DNA from: Purshia tridentata
Lineage: Eukaryota; Streptophyta; Magnoliopsida; Rosales; Rosaceae
Direction: 5' to 3'
DNA length: 64,000 nucleotides
Assembly (NCBI GenBank): GCA_003254885.1
Contig: QANT01006746.1
Location: forward strand, 1 to 64,000
Each line of letters opens with the position of its first letter. Position 1 is the first letter of the stretch. A program made the position numbers and the translations under genes. Below are positions 1 through 12,162 of this stretch, piece after piece. The notes under the pieces were generated by a model. That model did no database searches and was not told the origin of the DNA. It saw only the letters and a list, made by a program, of their open reading frames with translations.

Positions 1-771
1 TTAATTGACAACAATTCTATAACCAAATGATTTTCAATTGAGTTAATTTTTTGCATAAATAATCTATAATAAATGATCTAAAATGTGAACGATTCTGATT
101 ATGCGCCAACATTGCCGAAATTGTAATTTCGAGAGGTGGAGTGACCCAAAAATTGTTCATATTAAAAAAGGCATTCTAAAAATAATAAAAATATCTTAAC
201 AAAGCAAAACAGAACAGAACACGTTTCTTATTAGTTTTAATCTACTGCTCCTAAGCTGATTAAACTTGCATCAATTTGCTAATCACTATGAACATTTTAA
301 ACTGAAATTCTCTCTACAAGAATAGGAGATGAAAATATTATTTATCAAGAAAGGCCCTGGCTTCTGTATATGGCTTAGGAGGCTCTGCCATTGACGACGA
401 CACACTGATGCACACTTGCCACTATAGCAGAATAGGTTCTTTAAAGGGTCTCATCAAGGATTTTGCGGCATTAGAACAACTGAGATTTCAGTTTCTCAGT
501 TCTCACTTTCTCGGAAAACAAAATGAATTCGTAGCAACCTACAAGATTAACCATATCAATACATTGATGCTCTCTTTGAGATACAAATGAAACAATACAC
601 AATTTATGGAAAAACAAAACAAAAACCAATATACCGATTAGCTCTCAGAAACTACAGGCTAAAAGAATCATCAAATGATACAGTATATAGCAACTAGTGT
701 ACAATTTCATCTTCAACCAAAAAGTAAGCAAAAGAAATCATGAACTCAGCACAAACATATAGCCTTCCATC
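1..771. other. 3' flank of RRP8; no gene seen
   Basis: AT-rich sequence downstream of the RRP8 stop codon on the minus strand. The part next to the stop is probably 3'UTR. Short open frames occur in several frames but none resembles a known protein, and I see no RNA gene or transposon end. Confidence 0.5.
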
Positions 772-3146
772 TCAGCGGCGCTTGTATAGACAAGGTTTCA
801 GCTCAGGCCATTCTATATCCTCTTTCTTGGAATTTTTCTCCTCCTACAGAAGCAAAGGTGTAGAAATTGTTAAAATTACTGAACCTTGCAAGAATTATTC
901 AAAAAAATATATAATTAATGTATCAAAAGCCAACCTTTTTCTTGAAGTAAAACAGTATAAACATCTTATTTGAGAAATCCTGAAAATAATACACATCAGT
1001 TAGCAACTTAGCATACACAAAATTTATCAACCCATCCAAGGAAATGAGAGGAACATATAGACACCTTCGACACAGAGGTAAATCCTAGATCACAAATAGC
1101 TTTTGTAAACTTCTTCGGATCTGCTCCTCCTGTATTTGAATCAAATCTGCTCTTTACTTCTGCAATCAAAAGCCAGCCACTATGAAAGACAACCCATCAG
1201 TCAGACTAGGATATCAGTGGGAAAAACAAGAAAATCAAAAGTTCAAAAGATAATGGTTTGCGGACCGTGGCTTAAGAATTCTGTGTGCTTCATTAAGGTA
1301 ACTTGGGAAATTAGTCCCCATCAATGAAAGGCAGAACACAGCAACATCTACAGAAGAAGAACCAAGGGGTGTCTGCAAGTACACATAAGGAATGAATTCT
1401 TAAACAAACATCTTTTTCAACAACTAGATAAACATTCTTGAATAGAATATTTCATTTCTTAAACATTTTTATCAATCACCTGTTCCAAGATATTGGACCA
1501 CAAAGAAAGAGGTCTCAATTGATCATAAGCACAAAAGAAGAATATAATTTTCTCATCTATCGGAAGTTGCCTACATCTTGGGGGTAATATTAACACTATG
1601 TGTGTCAAAAACCAGAAAATAAATTTAAACAACATGTACATGAAGGTAACTCATGGTTTTGACCATATTTTCACATAGATATGAACATATGCAGCTTGAT
1701 TGTTTCAAGCATAGAAGAAAAATCATATGTGCAAACTGTTGAAGAGCCATAGTATAAAAGATGTACTATTCAACTCAATGGTAAGATGAAAGCACATACG
1801 TTGGACATATCACAAGAAATTACTGAAGGATCATTTGAGATGAGATCAAACGAGAAGACTTTGTTCTTCACATTTTTTGCAAGGCGTGCATCCCCTAGAA
1901 TACAACAGAAAAAATTACATAAATGGAGCTGCCATATGAATATGTCTATGAATATTTGACATGTGATAGTAAATAAAAGTTCAATAATTTTTTATTGCAA
2001 AACTGAACAATGGAAAACAGAGTAAATTATAAACTCACCGCATCCAAAATCAGCCACGACCAGGGAAGGGCTGTGATCTTTTATCCATCTTATGATTATA
2101 TTAACTGGCTGCTCAGGCCAATGCGACATTTGCTCTTGATAACCTGTATGGTACTGCCCAGGGTAAATAATGTCCGGTTAGTTCTCAAAGTAAACTTAGT
2201 CATCCCAGATGAGAGAATGTGCAGTAAATGTGGTGGTTGAAAATAAAAATTCAAAAGTAGATAGTAGGCTCAACTACTAAACAACTAATAAACAAGTTCT
2301 TTATTTAGAAGAAATCTTACTGCATCAAACAATGCTGGATCGTCGTTGAAATACTCAAGTGCTTCTTTTCCACTAAAAATAGGAAAAATAATGTCATGTT
2401 TAGGTCAAATTAAATTGAAGTCCGCAAAGGTGAAATTTTGATAGCATTAGACAACTTGAAAATAAGAGAACGATTTAATCACAGCCTTATGTTCCACTTA
2501 TTTACTAAAAACAATTGAGAATTACCGTAAAAGCCAAAAATTAGACATAGAATTTTCGTTATTTAAACGTTGTGACGATAAGACATTTACTAAACAGACC
2601 TATGCAATTATTTTGGCTCAGTTGATAAGTTCCAAATTAGAATTCAAAATAGAAAAAGATACACAGAAGTATTATTTCCACACCTACATCCTCTTTTCCC
2701 CTCCATTTTCTCAGTAACCAATCAGACAGTCAAAATTCAAGTAAAAGAAACAAGAAAAAGGAAAAAGGAAAAACAGAGTGATAAATTACCTGCAAGTGTA
2801 GAGCTTCTCGTTAATCATCCTGAAATGCCCTCCCGAGAGCTTCGCTTTCATCTGCATTCCAAACCCACCATTCAACTCAATAATTACTCAGTTCCCATAA
2901 ACATTTAACTAAATTTTTTGAACAAAAAAGACGGACCTTAGCGAGAAAACTAGAGGAATTGGAGAGTGGTCCCTGCGATTTTATGCGCTTGGTAGAAGCA
3001 GAAGCTTTTGGACTTTCATGTTTGTCTTCATCGATTCTTTGAGCTGTGTAAGTACTTTCCTTTTCAGCGGAAAGCTTCGGTTCTTCATTCTGAGCTCTGC
3101 GATGGTTCGCCCTCTTCCGCTTTTTGCTTAATTCCTTATCTTTCAT
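772..3146 (-). CDS. RRP8: Ribosomal RNA-processing protein 8 (RRP8), SAM-dependent methyltransferase
   Basis: Nucleolar methyltransferase family; the yeast member modifies an adenosine of 25S rRNA, and the plant orthologue is thought to act in rRNA processing. The first exon (2937-3146) encodes a Lys/Arg-rich basic leader starting [12 protein letters not shown], fitting nucleolar targeting. Later exons read [37 protein letters not shown], then [18 protein letters not shown] followed by [13 protein letters not shown], the SAM-binding motif I glycine loop. Further exons give [37 protein letters not shown] with EAHRILKPR, and [20 protein letters not shown]. The last exon ends KPCLYKRR and stop. 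Every junction I checked has GT and AG and keeps frame. The ATG at 3146 is the only start in the first exon. About 280 residues are expected, usual for plant RRP8. The last intron contains a dispersed repeat (959-1064) also found at 30750-30855. Confidence 0.92.
959..1064. repeat. Dispersed repeat in the last RRP8 intron
   Basis: About 105 bp directly inside the splice donor of the last RRP8 intron. It matches 30750-30855 on the same strand with only scattered differences; the stretch gagaaatcctgaaaataa is identical in both. The second copy lies in the damaged interval between the T2 RNase and the LINE remnant. I do not recognise a transposon family. Confidence 0.7.
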
Positions 3147-4005
3147 TGCCTTCGTTGCGCCTCAAAACCACCTTCTTCTTCCTTCGCGGTGCAGTTTTAC
3201 TCTGTCCTCACTCCAAAATTACCCTTCTTCTTCTTCTTCGTTGGGAGCTCAAACCTAGAAACCAATTTACCGACCATTATGATGGGCCTATTAGGATATG
3301 CAAAACCAAATTAAGTTGGGCTACTTAGTCCTTGCCAAAATGCCCAGAATAGCCCATTCGAGCTGGATGTACTGATAGATAGGAACCGCAGTTGGGCTTT
3401 GTCCATATAGTGTTGGATTTTACAAAACAGAAAATTCAGAGATCAGATATTAATAATTGTACACATCTCATGAATTAAATGAATTCATAACATGAACATG
3501 TCAATTACAGTCACAAAGACTGTTTTTTTTTTCTTTCATAGGACTAAAGCTTTTTAAGATCATGCACATTCCTTTTGTTTTTATTTGTTTTCTTGGCCAT
3601 GCAGTTAATGGCATAATTAGGGTTTAATAATAAAAAATTATTCCTTTCCGTACCCACCATTATGGTTCCCAGAGAGGGAAAAAATGAAATACAAGATGTT
3701 AATGACATTGAACTCATTCATTTAACAACATTATAATACAAAACACTTATTCTTAACCATTCTACATGGCAACATACGAGAAAAATAGTCCTGTTGCTAA
3801 TCTGTGAGAGTTTGATCCTGCAATGATATATTCTCACATTTTACATGCAGCTCATTATTTAGTCTCACTCTTATGAAATCCTAAATTAGCGCAACATAAT
3901 ACATGAACAAGAAAGAGGTTGTCTCTGCGTCTCTGGTACATGAAATAAGGCAATTAACTTGCATAAATACATTTAGACCTCCCTCGATTGACTTAACAGA
4001 TTTGT
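3147..4005. other. RRP8 promoter region and 3' flank of the epimerase gene
   Basis: Both neighbours are on the minus strand, so this interval holds the RRP8 promoter and leader, with CTT-rich sequence near 3180-3240, and the 3'UTR of the epimerase-like gene near 3800-4005. No coding sequence or repeat was recognised. Confidence 0.5.
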
Positions 4006-5980
4006 TTAGTAAAAGCCATGAAGCACTTTGCGAGGATCCAACTGCCCACTGCAATAGCTTGATGAAACAGTAGAGAGTTCTTGGCGGCCCTTCCACTCTT
4101 CAAAGGGCTTCAAAACAATTGGGGTTTCAATGGCTGCAGAATCCACACATAACATGGTTTTGTAGTCCTCAACCCCCAAATCAGGGAGAGTCTTGGCCTT
4201 TTTGTCCCAAGGGTTCCACACAACTTCAAATATCACACCATGTTCAAGCTTATGAGCAAGGAACTCCCAATAACCAGGATCATATCAACAACAGGGAGCA
4301 AAATAAATTACAAGAATAACTTAAAAATATAAGAACCTGCATCTGGCATGCCATCCTTCCGCAGAACAAAGGTTCTCTTCTTCTCATGGTCTATTATGGC
4401 TAACTTTGTTGGGGTGCCCAAGTACACTCTGTCAACCTATACGGAAACAACATTTTGTCCTTGCAAATTAGGATATATGTTTAGCACACAGAGTCACACA
4501 GACAAAGACAACATTGTTTATAACCACATGAGAAAATTGAAACATATAACTTAATGAATTACCACTTACCACCAGTTCACAAAAAAGGCTGCTTTAAGAC
4601 TGAGAGCAAAATAAAGTAGTGGCATACCTCACCATCAAAGGTAATTGCGTCTGCCTGCTCTGTGAACCTTTCTCTGCGCATCAGATTGTCGAAATAATCG
4701 AGTGTCTCCAAGCCCTCAACACGCACTTCACTGCAAATTAAACAGCATCATGCAAGCTCTCTGAAAAGAATAAAATGCAAGTTCTTCCAAACTCAGCTAC
4801 TAATAAAATACAGACTCGGCATAAATATATATATATATATATATATTTTTAATATTAAGACGTGCAGCATTCATAGAGGTAAGGATCTTTGGCGTCACAA
4901 AAACAGTTAATTATAGCCTCAATTTTTAGAAGACGCACCTGATATCTGATACAGATAAGTAGTTACTCAGGGCAAACGTAAAGGAGAAGGCCCTTCTATC
5001 TGTATTTCTAACACGAGGAATCAAAGTGAGCTTGCCAGCAGTGAGGGAAATACGAAGCCGCAACTCAAAGCTTAAACAAAAGGACTCAAAAAGTTAGACA
5101 AGTGGCGATGTCCTTCCGCATTAATCAGATAAATGATTGGATTTTGAGAGCCTACCTACGTGGCCAGGTCTTCAGATCATCTTCTCCAGACTTCAAGATC
5201 AAATCCACTGATGATTGATTGTTAGTTGGAGGCAAAGGTGAAGGGTCACTATCCAATGACCATAATCTGTTTCTTGCAAATCCATACTGCTCCAGTGAAC
5301 CAAGATTTCCAAACTGCAACAATTAAGCAGTATTAAGACTAATGCTCAATCACAACAAAAACAATATAAGCTTGTCATGCTTCTAATAGTTTCTTTTCCA
5401 ACCTGCGGAAAGCAGACAGGTATGCCTCCCCTGATTGCTTTCAGTGGTTTCCTAATAGCCTGCACAGTAGTAGAAAGCGGCCCATATATAGTTAAGAACA
5501 AAGGAATATTTAGGACTGTAAAAGATTAATACATATGACAAAATGATTAATATCCAAATCAATCACTTAGGGCCTGTTTACTAACATATGTGTTTTATTT
5601 TATTTTTTTCTCTAAATAACAGAAGCTCTAAATAATCAAGCAAGTTGTTTTACACAAAAGCCGGGAAGCCAACTGTTTAATTTGTACCTTGCTACTCATG
5701 AAGAGCAATTCTTCTCGTCGTTCGTTCTTCCAAGAAACAACATGGCCACCATACAGAAGCACCTGAAAGTGAAACCATTTGAATATATCAAACAGTTGGT
5801 GAACACAGTTGCAGAGAACAGAGAGCATCTGATAAACAGCCCAATTACGGGTACAAAGCAAAACAGAGAGAACGTAGTTTAAAGTAAAATTAATTAACCA
5901 ACCTCTGCTGAAGACCCAGTTGGCTCGGTGAGTATGACGTGGGGCAATCCATCAGCATCGTGTACTACATTCAACGGCAT
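4006..5980 (-). CDS. Glucose-6-phosphate 1-epimerase-like protein (aldose 1-epimerase superfamily)
   Basis: Cytosolic galactose-mutarotase-fold family that interconverts alpha and beta glucose 6-phosphate. The first coding exon starts MPLNVVHDADGLPHVILTEP and runs to TGSSAEV; the next gives LLYGGHVVSWKNERREELLF. Later exons include FGNLGSLEQYGFARNRLW, then PRVRNTDRRAFSFTFALSNYL and SVSDI, and the last has VVWNPWDKKAKTLPD, TMLCVDSAA and PFEEWKGRQELSTVSSSYC. Start chosen at 5980 because homologues begin MPLNI; the upstream exon from about 6053 would then be 5' leader. From memory the nearest Arabidopsis relative is At3g01590, adjacent to At3g01580, and here too a PPR gene is the neighbour. Odd: the family's HTYF motif, which I believe carries a catalytic His, reads SNYL, and HGFARN reads YGFARN. 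The Glu of the EEWKGRQ motif is kept. About eight exons with good splice sites. Confidence 0.88.
4825..4846. repeat. (AT)n microsatellite in an epimerase intron
   Basis: Uninterrupted AT dinucleotides inside an intron of the epimerase-like gene. Confidence 0.9.
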
Positions 5981-6335
5981 CGTTTCCAGCCTAAACCTCC
6001 CTCTTATGTTGCTCCCAACTGGGTTCAGGTTCACGTTCCCTTTCTTCCACTCCAGCTACATACAACAACCACACACACACGCATGGCAACATCGTAAGAA
6101 AAATAACATTTTTCAAGAAAGACAATGATAAACCAGAGTGAATAAGCAAAATTGATAATATCCAAGAGATGGGTAAGCTCACATTGATTGCTATTCGTTA
6201 TCGGCGTCGAGTTTGAACTTTGAAGAGAGAAGAAGAAGCAGAAGAAGAACAACTAAGCCTAACTGTGGGTTTGTGAAAAATCCATGTTAATGACATAGCC
6301 ATAGATATATTGAATGATTTTATATCTGAGACTGG

Positions 6336-6339
<4 letters not shown>

Positions 6340-6367
<28 letters not shown>
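6340..6367. repeat. (GA)n microsatellite
   Basis: Perfect GA/CT run in the region upstream of the epimerase-like gene. On the minus strand it reads (CT)n, common near plant transcription starts. Confidence 0.9.
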
Positions 6368-6530
6368 CAGTGAAGAGAATGATATCCAAAGAAAGGAAGA
6401 CAAGTATACGTTTTGAGTGTCATTGGATGCTCTGGAGTCTGGACCGCTCCTTCTGTCCCTTTCGGTTCTCCAGCACCACTCTTCTGTTTCGCACCATCTC
6501 TTCTCTGCGTGGACCTTCGCTGCACCATTT

Positions 6531-6680
6531 GCCATGTCACCCAAATGAAACAAAATTACTTTAAGATGAATTAGTTTAGTTGGTTGGTTCACATAAAATA
6601 TCTTTGCCATGTCAGCCAAATGAAACAAAATTACTTAAATGAATTAGTGCGGTTGGTTCACATAAAATAAAAAATATCTC
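6531..6680. repeat. 75-bp direct tandem duplication
   Basis: Two adjacent copies starting gccatgtcacccaaatg at 6531 and gccatgtcagccaaatg at 6606, sharing aaacaaaattactt, gaattagt and ggttggttcacataaaat. The copies differ by a few substitutions and short indels. They lie between the divergent epimerase-like and PPR genes, probably in promoter DNA. Confidence 0.85.
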
Positions 6681-6750
6681 TTTCCAAATTCTTTCATCCT
6701 AATTCGTCCGATATATTATTCACCCGAATAACTTAGAAAAGACAAAATCC

Positions 6751-6767
6751 TTTTGAGATTTTGGCTG

Positions 6768-6805
<38 letters not shown>

Positions 6806-6840
6806 NTTTTGAGATTTTGGCTGCTTTTTTTTTTTTTTTT
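6751..6840. other. Poly-T tract with one unknown base, probable assembly join
   Basis: A T run contains the only ambiguous base of the window (n at 6806). The 17-base word tttgagattttggctgc occurs on both sides, each time followed by a T run. This looks like two contig ends that overlap but were not merged, so the true length here is uncertain. Confidence 0.75.
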
Positions 6841-7548
6841 TCTATTATCTTTATTTGTTTAGAATTTAAGATTTTTTTTTTCTTTTTTTAAAAAAAGTAG
6901 GATAGGGGGAATCGAAAGAATTTAAGAAGAAGAAAAAACGCGAACTTTGCGTTACATAGTTGCATCGCATGGCATTGCGAATTGAAAATGACCAACCAGT
7001 CAACCACTTATTGATGGATAGGGATTATTACAAAACAGGTAGCAACTAGCTAAAGCTAAGTACTAGTTTTACTAGAATTGTTCGTGATAAGAAAATGGAC
7101 GGTGGCTAGACAATGAACCTGACCACAATTTTCAATTTTGATTGATGCCTAAGAATTATCATCATCTTTTTGTGTCTTCATGCTTTGATATTTTTGACCG
7201 AGTAACTGAAAAAACAAAAAAAGAGGAGAAAAAATCTTTTATTTGGGTTTTGCAAGGTCTACAAGTATGAACCCAATTGCCTCACAGCTTTCATTTTCAC
7301 AGTTGAGGGTAAAATTGGAACTTAATGACAAAGGGGGGAAAAGAAAAATGTGGGGTTTGTTTAGAAGCCTGTATTGTTCTATAGGTCGCTAATATTGGGT
7401 CAGACTTAAGCCCACTGGAGTTATGGGCTGAACAAACTAAAGAAATTCGATTTGGGTCTTATGACCCATCGGATTCAGAGCCAATGTCTGCAAATTGCGA
7501 GTACGTTCGGATTGTGAGATTTTTGGGGTCTTCAAGTGCTTTCTCTGC

Positions 7549-9675
7549 ATGAAAAGAAGGGAAGTGCTCGTTAATCTGTTTGAAGCATGTAACAATGGGA
7601 ACTCAGTGTCCCAATTGCACTCTCAAACCCTCAAAACTGGCCTCGCCTACGACAGTTTCTTTGCCACAAAGCTCAACGCTTTGTATGCGAAATATGAATC
7701 ACTTAGTCATGCCCGTAAGTTGTTCGACGAAACACCATACAAGACCGTTTATCTTTGGAACGCTACACTCAGAAGCTATTCTAGAGAGAACCAATGGGAA
7801 GAGACATTGTATCTCTTCCATAACATGGTATCTGATTCAAGAGCCAATTATGAAAAGCCTGATAATTTCACGGTACCCATTGCTCTGAGAGCGTGTGCTA
7901 GGTTAAGGGCACTCGCATTTGGCAAAATAGTACATGGGTTTGTAAAGAAAAATCACAAGGTTTCATTGGATATGTTTGTGGGTTCTGCATTGGTTGAACT
8001 GTATTTTAAATGTGGACAGATGGGTGATGCTTTAAAAGTTTTTAGCGAATTTTCTCAACCCGATGTCGTTTTGTGGACTTCTATGGTTACTGGATATGAG
8101 CAGAATGGTAAACCTGAAAAAGCATTGGAATTTTTCTCCCGAATGGTGATGGTGGGGCGCGTTAATCCTGACCGAGTGACACTTGTTAGTGTTGTTTCTG
8201 CTTGTGCTCAGTTATCAAATTTTACACTTGGATCTAGTGTACATGGCGTTGCTATTAGGAATGGATTCAATTCTGATTTATCTTTGGTTAATTCATTGCT
8301 AAATCTCTATACAAAGACAGGTTCTATCAAAATTGCCACTAGCTTGTTCTGGAAGATGCCGGAAAAAGATGTTATTTCGTGGAGCTCCATGATAGCTTGT
8401 TGCACTCATAATGGGGATGCACTTGAAGCATTACATCTTTTCAATGAAATGATTGATAGGGGAATCGAACCTAATTCAGTGACTGTGATCAATGCATTAC
8501 AAGCATGTGCAGTGGCCAGTAATTTAGAAGAGGGTAAGAAGATCCATGAACTCACTACTGGGAAATGTTTCGAGTTAAATGTCACAGTATCTACAGCCCT
8601 GATCGATATGTACATGAAGTGCTTTGCACCTCAAGAAGCAGTTGATCTCTTCAAAATAATGCCTAAGAAAGATGTGGTTTCTTGGGCTGCCTTGTTAAGT
8701 GGGTATGCTCAAAATGGAATGGCATACAAATCAATGGGGGTCTTTTGCGACATGCTATCAGATGATACTCAACCAGATGCTGTCGCTGTGGTAAAGATTA
8801 TTGCAGCGTGTTCAGAATTAGGGATTCTTCAACAAGCGCTTTGCCTCCATGCTTATGTGATTAAAAATGCCTTCAAGGACAGCATCTTTGTTGGAGCTTC
8901 ACTCATAGAGTTATACTCAAAATGTGGTAGCATAGACAATGCTATCCAATTATTTGAAGAGATAGCGGACAAGGATGTTGTTATCTGGAGTGCAATGATT
9001 GCAGGTTATGGAATTCATGGACAAGGAGGGGAAGCTTTAAAAGTATTTGGTCAGATGGTTAAGCGATCAGCTGTTAAGCCTAATGATATAACATTTCTCT
9101 CTATATTATCTGCTTGTAGCCATTCAGGTTTGGTTGAAGAAGGTATGGAGATATTCAATATGATGTTGCATAAATACCAACTGGAGCCCAGACCTGAGCA
9201 TTACGGAATAATGGTTGATCTTCTTGGCCGCACAGGAGAGTTGGACAAGGCCATGGAAATTGTTGAGCGAATGCCACATCCAGCTGCATCCCATGTTTGG
9301 GGCGCCTTGCTTGGTGCGTGTCGGATTCATAACAATATCAAGTTGGCAGAGATTGCAGCAAAGAGTCTTTTCCAGTTAGATCCTAATCATGCAGGATATT
9401 ACATACTGCTATCAAATGTATATGCCATGGACAATAAATGGGAAAATGTGTCGGATCTTAGAACTTTTATAAGGGAGAAGGGTTTAAAGAAGACGATTGG
9501 GCAGAGTGTGGTTGAGGCAGGGAGTCAGATCCATAGTTTTGTTGCTGGAGATAGATTTCACCCTGACTCTGAGCAGATCTATGGATTACTGAGAAAATTA
9601 GAGGTGAAAATGAGAGAGGAAGGTTATGCTCCTAATGTTGATTTCCCACTACATGATATGGAGGAAGTTTTGTAG
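7549..9675 (+). CDS. Pentatricopeptide repeat protein, PLS class with E domain (At3g01580-like)
   Basis: Organelle RNA-binding protein of the PCMP-E type, expected to act in mitochondrial or plastid RNA editing or processing. One uninterrupted frame of 708 residues, typical of intronless plant PPR genes. PPR units repeat every 31-36 residues, with hallmark pieces such as DVVLWTSMVTGYEQNGKPEKA, DVISWSSMIACCTHNGDALEA and DVVSWAALLSGYAQNGMAYKS. The C-terminus has the E-type signature VWGALLGACRIHNNIKLAE, GYYILLSNVYA and IHSFVAGDRFHP. It ends HDMEEVL without a DYW deaminase domain, so it would need a partner for C-to-U editing. Start taken at the first in-frame ATG (7549, MKRREVLVNLFEAC); I do not see a strong N-terminal targeting peptide. 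It is divergent to the epimerase-like gene and convergent to the next gene, whose stop is 234 bp away. Confidence 0.93.
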   Translation: MKRREVLVNLFEACNNGNSVSQLHSQTLKTGLAYDSFFATKLNALYAKYESLSHARKLFDETPYKTVYLWNATLRSYSRENQWEETLYLFHNMVSDSRANYEKPDNFTVPIALRACARLRALAFGKIVHGFVKKNHKVSLDMFVGSALVELYFKCGQMGDALKVFSEFSQPDVVLWTSMVTGYEQNGKPEKALEFFSRMVMVGRVNPDRVTLVSVVSACAQLSNFTLGSSVHGVAIRNGFNSDLSLVNSLLNLYTKTGSIKIATSLFWKMPEKDVISWSSMIACCTHNGDALEALHLFNEMIDRGIEPNSVTVINALQACAVASNLEEGKKIHELTTGKCFELNVTVSTALIDMYMKCFAPQEAVDLFKIMPKKDVVSWAALLSGYAQNGMAYKSMGVFCDMLSDDTQPDAVAVVKIIAACSELGILQQALCLHAYVIKNAFKDSIFVGASLIELYSKCGSIDNAIQLFEEIADKDVVIWSAMIAGYGIHGQGGEALKVFGQMVKRSAVKPNDITFLSILSACSHSGLVEEGMEIFNMMLHKYQLEPRPEHYGIMVDLLGRTGELDKAMEIVERMPHPAASHVWGALLGACRIHNNIKLAEIAAKSLFQLDPNHAGYYILLSNVYAMDNKWENVSDLRTFIREKGLKKTIGQSVVEAGSQIHSFVAGDRFHPDSEQIYGLLRKLEVKMREEGYAPNVDFPLHDMEEVL

Positions 9676-9908
9676 ATTTGAAGTTTAGTATGATAGTGGC
9701 TGTATATTGCTCATATTCCTTGCTACATGTAAACAGCTGGTTGTTTATCTCCATCAAACAAATGAAAATAGTTTATGTCAGATGGCATATATTCGTTTGT
9801 TTTAGATTTTGGCTATACACTTCACTTAATATGGGGACAAAATTGTGTCACTGTAGGTGATGTATAGGGCTGTGAGTTTTTTCTTTTCTTTTCAAACTAG
9901 TTATAATA

Positions 9909-12162
9909 TCACTGAGCACTGGTTTCCTCTCCAGAAGCAAGGACGAATTCTACATACAGATTTTTGAAGGCAATCATCACTGTCATCAGCAAAGGACCCA
10001 TAATTGCTCCCTGTAATTAGAAAAGGCAATTCAAACATAATTAATTCTAGATGCATGGTGCAAGCTGAGTACTATATATTAAAAGAGATGGATATAAAAT
10101 AAAACTACACTTTTATGTGTATATATGATGATTAATGCATACTGTGTTTTTATTTAAGCATATCTAGTCATTAATATGGCTATTAAAATGTATGCAAATA
10201 TTAATAATTAGATAGCTAGGAAAGAGAGGAATGATTAATTACTTCCAACATGGATGGGAAAAGAGCAATGCCACCTAGTATGCTAAGGCCAGTGAGGTAG
10301 GCATTCTGTCCCGGGATCTCATCTTGGATAGCAGTGGTGCCATAATCCAAAAGTATTTGATGAATTGCTGTCAACAAAATGGCCTCTATATATCTTCCTT
10401 CCATGGAGAGTTGCACAGCGGCCGGAATCGACAAAAGCCAGGCCGGTGTTATTTGAAAAACAGCACTCGTCAGTGCAAGGGATGTAGACATATACAAGAA
10501 ATGAATCCTGTAGAATCTAAACAAGAGATATGTAAGACACCCTTGAAAGAATGTGACCTTTGCAGCAGCCAACAGCACACTGCTCACAGCGTGATCAAGC
10601 ACTTGGGCACATCGAACCCTCGTCGATCTTGAGAGTGGAAGCATCCCCAATACATGATCCATAACACCTCCTGAATCCGTCATGATCAAGTAGTACAAAA
10701 GCCAGAAGAACACCGTCAATTCGAAGCAGAAATTGAACAATCCGGCGGCTCCTGAAACAAGGGACACTGCCATGAACAACAACAAGTTTGCACCTCCAGC
10801 CAAAACCATAGTACCACTTGCAAGTACCCTTCTTGAGAGGTCCAAACCCTGTAGCAAAAACGCTTTGGTTTTCTCTGCCAAATCTTCCCTTGCAATCAAT
10901 GACATGAATTCTCTAAACACCCCATCAATGTCCCTGTAGATCACTCTCCATCCTCTGTTCCTCACCCTCGATTGAATGCTAAACAACTTGTCTAACAAGT
11001 TAGCCTGAATAACATTAACATTGCCGCTGCTACTAGTCCTACTACTAGTAGTTTTACTGAAAAAATTATTGTCTTCCGGATTATAAGTAGTCTGTGACTT
11101 CAAATTAGTATTCAAAAAATGCCTCACACTGTCCACAATCTCTGTCACATTGTAATGCGCAGCCAAAGAATCAATATTTTGCGACACGGTTTCGTAGCAC
11201 TTGGTGGCATAATTATCAAACAATTCCGGGACATGATTCTCATCCATCCATTTCTTGAGCCCAACCCTCTCTGCATAATTGTTCTCTTCCAAATGCGCCT
11301 TGAGCGAAATCACAGCTTCCTTTCCTTCCATTGCAATCTTATACGAAAAGAATACGAACCCGAGCGAAGAACCCACAATCATAACCATGATCAAACCAAT
11401 CGCCACCGTTGTCTTCAACCTGTTGAGCATCAAACAAGTCACATAACGGCTCATTCTCCGACCCAAATTCATATCGTTCCTAAACTTCAACCTACTCCCA
11501 TGTCGTACGGACGCGATTACGGAGATCGTAGTAGCAACGCCGGGATCGATTATGCTTCTGTAGCCCATTGCGTGCGCGCAGTAGGCTAGTAGGCAAGCGA
11601 ATCCGAAAGCCGGAAGTGAGATTAGGCCAATGCTCTCGTACGCGATGACGAAGAGGCCGAAGGAGATGAGCCATTGGGTGAGCTTAGAGAAGCTCAACTT
11701 TCTTCTGCGGCGGAGGAGGGAGTGGACGGCGGTGTGGGAGTCGACGAGGGAGGCGGTGGTGGCACGAAGAGCAGCGATTGGGAGAGCGATTAGGGTTTGG
11801 AAAAGGCCGAGGTGGAGAGAGTGGGACCAGAAAGAGACAAGGGCGGTGTGGAGCTCGCGGAGAGGCATGGAGCAGAGGATGGCCCACTGGATTGGGCGCC
11901 AGTAGCCCTGTAGAAGCTTCGTGACGCCGTAGAGGAGAGCCAGGGAGAAGGCCAGGCCCGCGTGCGCCATGGCCACGTACATTGCCATGCGCACGTCAGG
12001 ATCGCTCGGCAATGGGGACGATCTCATTCGGAGGAGTGCTTCTTTCTCGGGTTCGGGTTCGGATTCGGCGGCATGGTTGATGTTTTTGTTTTTCCTTTTG
12101 CGCCGACGACGGTGTTGTTGTTGTTGTTGAAGATGATGGTGATGACATTGATCATCTGACAT
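9909..12162 (-). CDS. Multi-pass transmembrane protein, AI-2E/TMEM245-like (At5g55960-like)
   Basis: Plant member of the UPF0118/AI-2E transporter superfamily related to animal TMEM245; its function in plants is not established. Exon 1 is 10243-12162 and exon 2 is 9909-10010; joining them gives MLEGAIMGPLLMTVMIAF and the end GEETSAQ, 673 residues in all. The N-terminus is low-complexity and charged (His, Gln, then Arg/Lys runs). Hydrophobic segments follow: AHAGLAFSLALLYGVTKLL, the SFGLFVIAYESIGLISLPAF stretch, IGLIMVMIVGSSLGFVFF, and a C-terminal cluster including FCFELTVFFWLLYYLIM. The middle third is soluble, with a Ser/Asn-rich loop near SSRTSSSGNVN. The 5' part of the CDS is clearly GC-rich compared with the rest of the window. 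Confidence 0.85.
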
